Assembly: GCA_900088475.1 (NCBI GenBank)
Contig: FLMG01004215.1
Span: 108,238 to 172,237 of the forward strand
Source of the DNA: Hyphochytrium catenoides
Taxonomy: Eukaryota > Sar > Hyphochytriomycetes > Hyphochytriales > Hyphochytriaceae
Reading direction: 5' to 3'
Length of the DNA: 64,000 nucleotides
Position 1 is the stretch's first letter; each line of letters begins with the position of its first letter. The notes under the pieces are model-generated. The model searched no databases and was not told the origin of the DNA. It was given only the letters and a program-made list of their open reading frames with translations. The position numbers were made by a program, and so were the translations under genes. Shown here in pieces: positions 50,217 to 59,900 of the stretch.

Positions 50217-51158
50217 CTTTTCTTTTAACCGCCAGCGGAGGCCCAGAGCGAAGATCTTCGCTTTTTTGTCATATTTATTCTGTAGGCTGTGGAACCTAAA
50301 AGTCGCAGGGTCCGAGAGTCCCAAAGGTGTGACCTACTAAGCCAACAAGCCATCGTCAAAGAACCCTCTTCGATGAGAATCAATAAATGTTGTCCTATCT
50401 CCTAATAAGCTTTCCCCTCATATGTTCTGATTCCAACATCCTAGTTACCTACTTCTCCGTCAAGTTGTCCCAGGTAAATAATGACAAAGAGAGACAGCTG
50501 TCGCACGCCGATAAACAAAGGAGAGGACAGCTCAATCATTGCGCAAATCGCCATCAACTAGCAGAAACCATTGTCCGTCATACTTCCTCTGTACTTGCTG
50601 AATACACTGCTTGGGACAGCGCGAGCCCGCTAATCCACTACAAGTAGCAGCGACATTTTGGCATTAGCTTAGCAGTCTTTTCAGTCTTCTCTTCTCTCTT
50701 TTTCTTCTCTTCTCTTCCTCTTTTCCTTATTTTCGAAACGTTGAGAGCGGCCATCATACCGATACGTAATTTGCCTTTCCCTGATGGTGGGTGCGTCAAA
50801 AGGTAGGTTCTCACGTGTTGTACGAGGTCACCAATTGTCTGTCACGCTCGCTAGTAATAGTGGAACCCTTGGGGCAAAAAAAGTCTTTAAGAACTCTAGC
50901 CGACCTGCCCGTAGTAATACCTAAAAGTGATCGGTATCCCTAGCTCATACATCACCAGCCTCGCCGTCGGCGATCAAACATCCAAGAACGTTGGACGAAG
51001 CGCCAAGAAGTCAAACCGCTCCGAAGGACCTGTGATGTATCGAGGTCTGCACATAGCAAGCGCTCATAGAGACAGCAGCCTGGACCATATGGCAGGCTAT
51101 CGTGGAGGATGTTCGGTGAATTTCTGTGGCTATTAGGTCGCCGAGTCAAGCGCTGACG
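50217..51158. other. Intergenic
   Basis: About 940 bases between two plus-strand genes. Contains a CT-rich patch near 50680-50735 and open frames of 86 and 69 codons without recognisable content. Presumably the kinase 3' end and the polyprenol reductase promoter. Confidence 0.5.
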
Positions 51159-52520
51159 ATGTTCTTCTCACACACAACCGATACGGGGGAAAATGGACTT
51201 CTTCAATCTATTCTCTCATCTCTCAGTCCGGAGACTGAGCATCGTGCTAGATCTATTTATGAGAGCTTTTCTGGTGACTCGTCGAGTACCGCCTCCATGG
51301 AAGAAGCACTTCTTTCCTTAGTCGTAAACTTGGTCAAAAGTGAGGGCGTAACTGCAAGTGTCTCTTTCTTTTCCCATGCACTGGTGGCCATCTGGCTCAC
51401 CCTAGCCGCTGTGGCTCTCATCTCTGGCTTACCCAGTCAGAAAAAGGGTATTTTGGCTCGATTTGCGGCGCATGGTCGCCTGAGGATGAAGCTTCCTTCG
51501 TCTAAGCGATGGTGGGATCGGCTGGTGGTACGTATGGCTACTGAGGTACCGGTCAACCAAGCTCTCTTCCCAATTCTCTTTCCAACTCTCTTTCCATGGG
51601 CAACTGTACAAGAAAACGCCAATTTACTTCCGTCGCGTGGTGCTTGACTCACGATCTGACTGGTAACTGGTGTCGCTAGGTTCCCAAGAGCTGGTTCAGC
51701 CATTTCTACGTCTGGGCCGTGCTGGTGAATGCTTTACTCTGGGGCATTTGGCATTTCTGCCTGCAAGAGACACTTGCATTGTGGGGCTTCCGTCTATCAC
51801 CGGCCTCCTACCTCGTAGCTGCGTTGTACCAAATGCATCTCATAAGAAGAATGTATGAATGTCACTACGTAACGAGGTTTGGATCTGCCACCATGCATAT
51901 TCTAGGTGAGTCGTCGAGGTTGATAGATAAAATACTTATCGATAGGAGATGTTTTGAAGGCAGGACGGACGATCGGTGCTTTTTTAGAGAAATGAAGTTA
52001 AGGGTGTACGGATTGAAGAGCAAGAGCAGTTGGCTATGGAGATCTTGAAAGTTGACACGTTTGCACTCGTTTAGGTTACCTCTTGGGCCTTGGTCATTAC
52101 ACGCTGGCTGGCCTCTCTCTTCTGCTGCTCACCCAAAAACATTACGAAAAGTTCTCTTTCCTGAGCCCTGTGACGGGTGCTGGAGTACTTCTCTACATAT
52201 CAGGAACTATTGTCCAACATGGAGCTCTGAAATCCCTAGCCAAACTGCGAACTGACGGTAAAAAGGGCCCCGACAGCTATGGCATCCCACGAGGCCTATG
52301 GTTCAAATACACATCGTGTCCCCACTATCTGGGAGAGATACTTGTTTATCTTTCTTTCCTCACTCTATTGCACTTCCAGTCCAGAGTTGCCAACGCTCTC
52401 TTCCTGTGGGTCTTCGTCAATCAGTGTGTGGCTGCTAGCAACAGTCACAGATGGTACAAAGCTACATTTAAGGACGGCTACCCAAGAGAAAGGAAGAGAC
52501 TCCTCCCATTCCTTTTTTAG
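51159..52520 (+). CDS. Polyprenol reductase (SRD5A3/DFG10 family)
   Basis: ER membrane NADPH-dependent reductase of the steroid 5-alpha-reductase family that contributes to dolichol formation for N-glycosylation. Three exons in phase (51159-51527, 51680-51905, 52075-52520) give 346 residues with several membrane segments. Family blocks: VPKSWFSHFYVWAV, YQMHLIRRMYECHYVTRFGS, GTIVQHGALKSLAKLR, SYGIPRGLWFKYTSCPHYLG (the substrate/NADPH region with CPHYxxE), and the end HRWYKATFKDGYPRERKRLL with PFLF. The luminal N-terminal loop is longer than in human SRD5A3. The ATG at 51159 follows an in-frame GTG; nothing suggests an upstream exon. Confidence 0.92.
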
Positions 52521-52553
52521 AGATCGCTCTCTTCTCAGCCTCCCCGCCAAGTT

Positions 52554-53513
52554 TCAGAAAGCAAACATGTGGCTGAAGGGGCCACATTCAGCAGTCAATC
52601 TCAAGGCCTGTCGGTTTCCATAGGTGCCTGCCACTATTCGTGGAAGCAGATCCGGCTTTTTATCCGAACTGGAATCCGCATCTGAATCCGTCCTTACTAT
52701 AGCGAGTTCCCCCTTCCCATCGCCAGAAGCAGGTGATCTGCCCCTTACGAAGGTCAATGGCGGTTCGTGGTCCTGATTGACCTTGCAGCTCCCGACAGCA
52801 ATTTCTCCCTCCTTCCCATCCTTCTGGCTGCGTAAGCCATTTTCACTGTCCTTTACTGGGATGCCACCTGCATTTGCAGCTATAAGCATACGTTTGTTTT
52901 CCCCAATCTCCAAATTATCTAGGCCAAGTGCGACGTCTCCACAGTGGTTCAAACGCTGGGTCCTCCTTGATGACGTTTTGCCATACACTCCCTCCCTGAG
53001 AGCGTCATTTATCAGCCTATCAGCAATAAAAATCAGGACTATTATTTGCCCTCCTCAAGAGCCGAGCTATGGCAGTAATACGAACCTTACAAGGTCTTGA
53101 AAGAGTACCTCGCCAGCACTTCGTTCAATCTGTCCATGATATTGAAGGGACTTTCCCGTACTACGACTGCTACAGGTTAGAGCTGCCTGAGGAATGACCA
53201 TGATAGACGGCAACACTGGCTCCCTCTTTTCACTTTGAGAGGTCTCAAGCTCCTTTACTGTCATAGATAGCAGGGACAGGGTACCACTACCATCACCCCA
53301 TCGGCCAGTTGTCAGTATGGGCAAGTTAACCAAAGTCTTGGCCACCTGGGAGATGACTTTAGCACTTGCTTTCTCCTTAGTGAAGGAGACGTAAGCCACG
53401 AGCCCCTTCCCAATGGTCGCCCAGTGTTCATTCTCGTCAAGGAGCAAAGATGCAGAATCACACCGCTGAACGACCACTCTAACACTTGCACCTTCAATCT
53501 TCAAGGAGCTCAT
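52554..53513 (-). CDS. ATD/DTD2-like D-aminoacyl-tRNA deacylase
   Basis: tRNA proofreading enzyme of the DTD fold. Two exons in phase (53086-53513, 52554-53016) give 296 residues; human DTD2/ATD has about 168. Exon 1: VVVQRCDSASLLLDENEHWA, IGKGLVAYVSFTKEKA, then IMVIPQAALTCSSRSTGKSL with QYHGQ, the IIPQAxL...YHxQ block typical of the ATD branch rather than of canonical DTD1. Exon 2 ends with VAGTYGNRQALRLTAECGPF followed by SHMFAF, matching the HGTYGNRQxL...GPFTH C-terminus of animal ATD. Between these halves sits an insertion of about 110 residues, charged and low in complexity. ATD clears mischarged aminoacyl-tRNA such as Ala-tRNA-Thr(G4-U69) in animals; substrate here is inferred. Confidence 0.82.
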
Positions 53514-53798
53514 CCCTGTCTCTCGAGCTTCTTGACTCACACAACAGCTATTGCAAGCTCTCACACCATCCAAGAGATTCTCCCAACAACGGGAGACCCT
53601 AGCTTATCCTTTGAAAGGCAGCAGCAACGGGGCCGGCGGAGAGAAGCAGCGGCGTCTGCATCAAATTCTCAGAATATCCTTTATAACATCCCTTGGTTGC
53701 GCAGCTCTCTGGGAACTCAATTGACAAGTCTTTTATTGACCTTCAGCTTCTTCAACTTCTGTCCACGCTTCCGTCATGCAATAATTGACAAAAAGCTT
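53514..53798. other. Intergenic
   Basis: Upstream region of the deacylase gene, ending at the tRNA-Thr terminator (the T-run appears as AAAAAG on the plus strand just before 53799). No gene seen. Confidence 0.5.
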
Positions 53799-53869
53799 GC
53801 CCGAACTGGGGATTGAACCCAGGACCTTCAGTTTACAAGACTGATACGCTACCACTGCGTCATCCGGGC
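53799..53869 (-). tRNA. tRNA-Thr (UGU)
   Basis: A complete 71-base cloverleaf without intron. The acceptor is GCCCGGA paired with TTCGGGC, the D stem is ACGC/GCGT with loop AGTGGTA, and the anticodon stem is TCAGT/ACTGA with loop CTTGTAA, giving anticodon TGT (threonine, codon ACA). The variable loop is AGGTC, and the T stem CTGGG/CCCAG has loop TTCAATC. A CTTTTTG polymerase III terminator follows. No CCA is encoded, as expected in a nucleus. Confidence 0.96.
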
Positions 53870-54435
53870 ACAATTCGGGAATAATAGTGGACATTTTGTA
53901 AATAAAAAGGTTACTCAATAGAATCAACAGGTACGCGCTCGCCTACTACAGTCTGTGATGTTGCCAAGAATGATGATGATTATGATAACAAGTGCCTAGT
54001 AGGATAGTCTCGAGGCTGGCTAGGAGAGGACATTTGGTGCCCTTTCTTCTTCTGACGCCGGCGATACTACTTCACAGGCTATGAGGAGTTTGGCAATAAC
54101 TTGTCTTAGAAGTTAATAGGCAAGCCAAAGACACGCACGTGTGCCGCATCAAATTGATGCAACTCGTAACTGAATCGACAGTCTTTTATTTGGAATTCCT
54201 CTTCTTCGTGAGCTATTGACGTGTGAGGCATTCCATCTACGACATGACTCTGCTAATAGGAATGGCAGCATTGTAGAATAAATAGGGGGCAGCATTGTAG
54301 AATAAATAGGGGATACTTTATTACATGGGACCGTAAGTGGGGTTTATCGACGAACCACATCCTGCGACAAAGCTAGCTGACTGTCGCCAGCACCTTCTAT
54401 GCCCAGAAAGTCAAAGAATGCAGTGATCGTCAAAC
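53870..54435. other. Intergenic with short tandem repeat
   Basis: About 560 bases between tRNA-Thr and the 3' end of the methyltransferase gene. Contains two copies of a 24-base unit at 54264-54312, each including TGTAGAATAAATAGGG. On the minus strand this lies downstream of the methyltransferase stop. Confidence 0.6.
54264..54312. repeat. 24-bp direct tandem duplication
   Basis: Two exact adjacent copies of a 24-base unit (GGCAGCATTGTAGAATAAAT plus AGGG). It lies about 130-170 bases past the stop codon of the minus-strand methyltransferase gene. Confidence 0.9.
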
Positions 54436-55482
54436 TCATTTTTGCCAGCTGATGGTGCCCGACACAGCTAGAACTAACATTGTAAATGACAGTAAGAAGA
54501 GTAGTGAGACACGTAAAACCCAGCGACCAATAGCTGTGGAACTCCTGGGGTATTTCCACATGATCCCGATGGCATTCGGTGAGCGCTTGATGACTTCTTG
54601 GTTCTGGCACATCTGACCCAGCTCCCCGTCTAGTCCTTTCAAGCGTCTCGCCAGATTTCCCAGTTCTTGCTGTTTGAAGGTGGTGTTGGACAGCCACTCG
54701 CCTTCATCATCCTTCCTATCAACAACTGTCCTCACTTGGTTGAGGCCTTGTAGAGAGGTCACAACATGGCCTACCACTAGCACCCCCGGTGGCTTGACGT
54801 TGAATTGCAAAGCCTTTTCAGCAATGCAAGAGATCGTTCCCCGGACACATCGCTCTCCTGGGCATGTGGCTCTTTCTATTATTGCTGCTGGTAGGTCAGA
54901 TGGATAGCCAACCTCCACTAACCGTTCACACAAGTTCCTGAGTCTCCCCATGGCCATCAAAAAAACCGTGGTTCGGTTTTCCTCAAAATCAGGGACTTTC
55001 TTTTCTGTGTCATTCATTCCGTGACCAGTGCATATTAGGAGTTGATCGGCCACGCCCCTCAGAGTGCAAGGAATGCCAGCGGATGCAGGACCCGCAATGC
55101 AGCTGGATATCCCTGGTATGACCTCCGCTACAAAGCCATGCTTTGCGTACTCTATAATCTCTTCCCCACCTCTACCAAACACTAAGGGGTCTCCGTTCTT
55201 GAGGCGTACAACGTGCTTGCCCTCCTTGGCACCTTGCAGAACCCATCCATTAAGTTCGTCCTGTGCCTTGTTCGCCGAGCCGTACTCCTTCCTAGCAATC
55301 TTTAGTTCGCCACGAACAAGATCCAAAATTGCTTGGTCAACGAGACGGTCGGCTATTACTAAGTCTGCCGACGTCAGTGCTTTATAGGCTCCCACAGTAA
55401 GCAAGTCTGGACTGCCCGGACCAGCGCCCACTAATTGTATCCTGTAGCTTCTGGATGATGATGTAGGCTCCGCAGGCAACAT
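54436..55482 (-). CDS. Uroporphyrinogen-III C-methyltransferase with C-terminal membrane anchor
   Basis: SAM-dependent enzyme that converts uroporphyrinogen III to precorrin-2, the first step to siroheme, the cofactor of sulfite reductase. Single exon, 348 residues. Family motifs: IQLVGAGPGSPDLLTVGAYK (about 14-33), RLKNGDPLVFGRGGEE, EVIPGISSCIAGPASAGIPC and TLRGVADQLLICTGHG. After the roughly 250-residue SUMT core come about 75 extra residues with a possible coiled segment (TTFKQQELGNLARRLKGLDG), ending in a hydrophobic stretch VLRVSLLFLLSFTMLVLAVS before TISWQK, like a tail anchor. No precorrin dehydrogenase/ferrochelatase domain is fused, unlike CysG; like yeast Met1 it would need a Met8 partner. 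It is divergent from the sulfite reductase gene. Confidence 0.92.
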   Translation of the reverse strand: MLPAEPTSSSRSYRIQLVGAGPGSPDLLTVGAYKALTSADLVIADRLVDQAILDLVRGELKIARKEYGSANKAQDELNGWVLQGAKEGKHVVRLKNGDPLVFGRGGEEIIEYAKHGFVAEVIPGISSCIAGPASAGIPCTLRGVADQLLICTGHGMNDTEKKVPDFEENRTTVFLMAMGRLRNLCERLVEVGYPSDLPAAIIERATCPGERCVRGTISCIAEKALQFNVKPPGVLVVGHVVTSLQGLNQVRTVVDRKDDEGEWLSNTTFKQQELGNLARRLKGLDGELGQMCQNQEVIKRSPNAIGIMWKYPRSSTAIGRWVLRVSLLFLLSFTMLVLAVSGTISWQK

Positions 55483-56926
55483 TGTCTAAACCAGAACTAG
55501 TCTCGTTTCACTGCGCCGTCGGACGTACAGCTTGTGCAAGCGATGGGCTGCTATACTCCTAACTGTCTCAGCACAAATCGAAGGCCGTTATTCCCATCAA
55601 TGCTGTCTTGAAAATTCCTGACTGCTACACCGGTGAGATCGTAAAGCGAGAGTGTACAGGTGAGATCGTAAAGCTTTTAATGGGAGTAAGCGGGGGCTTC
55701 TTTTCCTCTCTTCTATAATGACAGAAAGGTGTATTTGATGCCCGAGAAACAGCACACCCAAAGCACCCGAGCTTCAATAATTGCTGTGCATCTCTGGAGG
55801 AGAAGGTCTCATGAACTGAAGTTGTCTGTACTTGCTTTCCTCTATCTGTCCTGATTGACTTGGCCAGGTTGTTGCAGGGTTGGAAGAAGAGAGGAGGTGG
55901 TGGAGGGATCAATGGAAGCTGCGAGGCGTGGGCGAAGGAAAGTGGTCGAACCTTTTGAAGGATTTTCTCTCGTCCAAGCGTCAGCACACCTCCCGCCCTT
56001 CCTACATCGATCATCACTAATCCTTGCAGTACAGATTGGGGATAGTTGAGTCTGTGGGTGGGCACAAAGCTTCATGTGACATGTGTAACTTTGATTAACG
56101 GTCTTGAGGCTGAACTGCCCACAGCACCCCCACGAGCTCATGCAGATATTCAGGATAACACTGAGCTAACATTAGCTAGGGATCTGAAAGGGCCAATTGG
56201 AGCGCAGGTCTATTCTCCGTGGCAGGTTGGAAGCTTCCTATTGGCGGATATAAATCTCATTTCCCCTTTGGGTGATTAGCCTCTCCGATAGACTGCATAC
56301 AACTACGACATCCCAAGGCATTAGAAGCTTAACGGCAAATAGAAGCGGAGCACTTCAAGGGACAAATATTTCTTGTAGAACTGGAAGCTTTCGTCTTATA
56401 TGCTCTAGCTATGTAGCGGAAACATACTGGGAAAGTAACGGAATGAATCTTTCTCGAGGGAAGGGTTGTGTGAGGGCAAGTAAAAGTTGAAGGCGCAGCA
56501 CTCTCACTTCCTTCCCTCTGAGGCTTGCTCTCCCATCATCTCTTCTGCCTCTGAGTCTCTCAGGGACTTTGGTTCTGAAGCTGATGAGCTGATGAGGATC
56601 TCTCTCTCTCTCTGCCAGTAGTGTGACAGACAGAGAAGCCTGACAAGTGAGGCGCTCTCCAAAGAGCTCACGCAGAAGATAGAAGCAATGCCTCGGCTGC
56701 ACTTGTAGAAGAGAACAGCTCCATCCAAACGCGACGTGGTTTGAGGGGAAACTGCACCAGATTCCTCCATTTATCCTTTTCCTTTTGCTCTTCAGAGTGT
56801 ACTTCTAGAGGGCGGAGATCCCACCACTGATAGTGCTCTTGGAAGGAGCACAGCTTCAAACAAGGGGTACTCGTACCCTGTGCCAAAGGATATCGGTAGG
56901 AGGTTCTCCGGTTACCACGATCAGCA
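55483..56926. promoter_or_regulatory. Shared upstream region of siroheme methyltransferase and sulfite reductase
   Basis: About 1.44 kb separates two divergent genes of one pathway. Two copies of GGTGAGATCGTAAAGC lie at 55632-55647 and 55659-55674 (27-base period), about 150-190 bases upstream of the methyltransferase ATG. The open frames present (up to about 145 codons) show no domains. Co-regulation by sulfur status is inferred from the arrangement only; no known factor site is identified. Confidence 0.4.
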
Positions 56927-59900
56927 ATGAGTGGAATCTTGAAGCTTAAGGCGCTCCAGAGTGCCCGATTTGAGGTATGTATAACGGCCTCTTGATGGCC
57001 TGTACAGCGCTGTGGCAGACATCTGAATGGTACTTGTTATCTTAGGGTTTTGAGGAAGACGCGGTTGATGACAAGACGGCAATTGCCCATGTTTCGTAAG
57101 TACATCCGTTTGCTATGATCAGCTCTGCAGTGCTGATGAGTGTCCTTTGCTATCTATCTCCTGCAGCTACGCTCTCAGCGACATCTCCTTTGTACATCCT
57201 ATCACTCTCTCGAACTACCTCGGAGAGGCTGCTGTATTTCTATCGAATAATGGCGTAGAGAACGTGAATGGCAAACCAGGACAAGTTTACAGCCATGTCT
57301 ATCGGGAGAGCTTGGCAGGTACTGACTCTAGACACTTAAAAAGTAGGCTGCTTGCAGAGGATCTTACCGTTCTACTATACAGGGAAGACCCTGGAGTCCC
57401 TCCAGCAGGGACAACTGGCCACGGTATACACAGCCTCTCAGAACCTGCCACAGATGATCCCGAACATGTATCAGATTGCACAATCTTCCCTACCCTGCGT
57501 CTTTCACGTTGCTGCGCAGACTTTAACTAGACAGAACACCATTGAGGAGGACCATTCTGACATAATGTCCGTCAGACACACCGGCTTTGCGATTCTCAGC
57601 GCACACTCACCTCAGGAATGCCATGATTTAGCAGTAATCGCCCATATCGCCTCATTGAAGTCACGAGTTCCTTTCCTTCACTTTTATGATGGGCTCCGCT
57701 CAGATGAGCCGACACAGCTGGTTCAGCTGCAGCGGCTAATATCTTATGATCGATTGGCAGAAGCGTATAAAGGAGCAACCAACGTTAACGAAGAGGGTGA
57801 ACGTGAGGAACAATCACCACTCTTTGTGCGGCAGTCCAAGAAGGCCTCGGCTAGGTTCTTAGCTCTACCCGCGGTGGTGGAAGCTGCAATGACAGATCTC
57901 GCGACTCTTCTCGGGCGTGAGTACCAACCATTTGAATATGTAGGTTCCCCATCGGCAGAGCTTTTGCTGGTAGTCATGGGGACCGCAGCATCTGTGGCAG
58001 AGAAGACAATTAAGTCTTTGGTCAACGGTTCTTCCAAGCGCGTGGGGCTCATCAAGGTCCGACTCTATCGTCCATGGTCTACCGCTCACTTCCTCAGAGC
58101 TGTCCCTCTAACCACTAAAAAAGTGGCAGTGCTGGACCGGTGCGTAGATCCAGCAACAATGGGTGAACCACTCTTCCAGGATGTTCTCGCTTCATTCCAG
58201 CGCAAGGAATCCTGGCAAGGACCTACCCCGGTAGTAGTTAATGCTCGTTATGGCCTCGAAGGCGAGAGCTTCACTACCTCTTCTGTGTACAAAGTCTTAG
58301 ACAAGCTTGTAGATGCCGTTTCATCAAGCGGCTTTACAGTTGCGAACGGTTATAACTCTTACAAGCCTAAAGTAGTTACTCCGGCCCAGAATGGTGCAAG
58401 TGAGGTGAATGCCAGTGGAGACAATGCCCCAGAGGCTCCCTACCTCAAGATGCTGACCAAGCTCTTCAACGAGCGGCTCGTAGTAGCCAATCTTATTGCG
58501 GATGAGACAGTATGGGGTAGCAACAGCGCCTTGGCTCAAGTTTCAAATAGATCCTTCAAGGACCTGTTAACAGACAATTACGAGTTAGACGAGAACGCAG
58601 AGCGGGGTTTTGGCCTGCACCTTGCCCTGCAACAGAAGAGGAAGCGTCTTCAGTCCCTGGTTTCTGATATCTTGACGGGAGCAGCTGGACAGCTAGCTTC
58701 CGAAGAGCTCCGAACAGCTCTTGCTGGCTGGAAAAAGGAGGCGTCACCTTCTGCGTCCGCGGACTATGCGGCTCAGATATCATTCATGCTAGAGGCAGAG
58801 CGCTCCAAGCACCAAAGGCTGGAAGAGCTCTACAGTCAGCGCCACTTGTTGCCTAAGCCCTCTCAGTGGATTCTGGGCAGCGATCAGTGGGCATCTGATA
58901 TTGGTAACAGCGGCCTTCATCACGTCATTGCCTCAGGGGAGAACATTAAGGTTCTCGTGCTGGACACTCTGCCATATTCTGAAGTTAAGAAAGGTAAGCC
59001 GTCGTCTCCCTTCTTTGTTAAAGAGTCTGGTCGTGGTTAGCGCTTCAACTCTCTCTTCATCCTCCGCGCGTTGTTCCCCGCTTCACTTTACCGCGTAGTG
59101 ATTCTTAGTGCTCTTCGCCTCTTATGTCCCTCTCTTCGCTGCCGTCAGGCAATACCAAGAATGGCAAGAAGGATCTAGGTCTTTATGCCATGAACTACGG
59201 AGGTTGTTATGTCGCTTCCGTGGCGCTCTATGACTCCTATTCACATGTGCTAAGGGCTTTCAGTGAAGCCGATGCCTTTGATGGACCAGCTATCGTATTG
59301 GCTTATGCTCCACAGCTGGCTCTGGACGTTGATGCTCCCGATCGCATCCTGCATTACTTGGATGAGACTCAGGCAGCAGTAAGCAGCGGTTACTGGCCTC
59401 TATACAGATGGAATCCAGCCAAGGAAGAGAACGGAGAGAAGTCGTTTAGCCTGGACTCTCACACACTCAAGCAGGAGATGCAGCAGTTTTTGGAGAGAGG
59501 AAACCACCTTACCCTCCTTGCCGCTCCTACCCCGTCCTTCCCTCCCTCTCTATCAGGCTCTCTGGATGCTGAGTTGGAGAAGAGGCACGCAAAGATGCGC
59601 GCAGACGCTTTGGCCGCTTCGTTTGCCAAGCTTCAAAGCGCTCTGGGAGACACCACTCCCCTTCTTATTCTGTTTGCATCTGACAGTGGAAAAGCTGAGT
59701 GTTATGCCAGGAGGCTCGAGGAGGAGGCAAGAGTGAGAGGCTGCCAAACAAGAATCTTGGAAATGAACGCATTCTCTCCTGACGAGCTTGTAGGAGAGAA
59801 GAATGTCCTCTTTGTCTGTTCGACAGCTGGCCAGGGAGAGTTCCCCGCCAACGGTAAGGAGTTCTGGCATGCGCTTGCGGGGTCTAGTGTAAGCCTAGAG

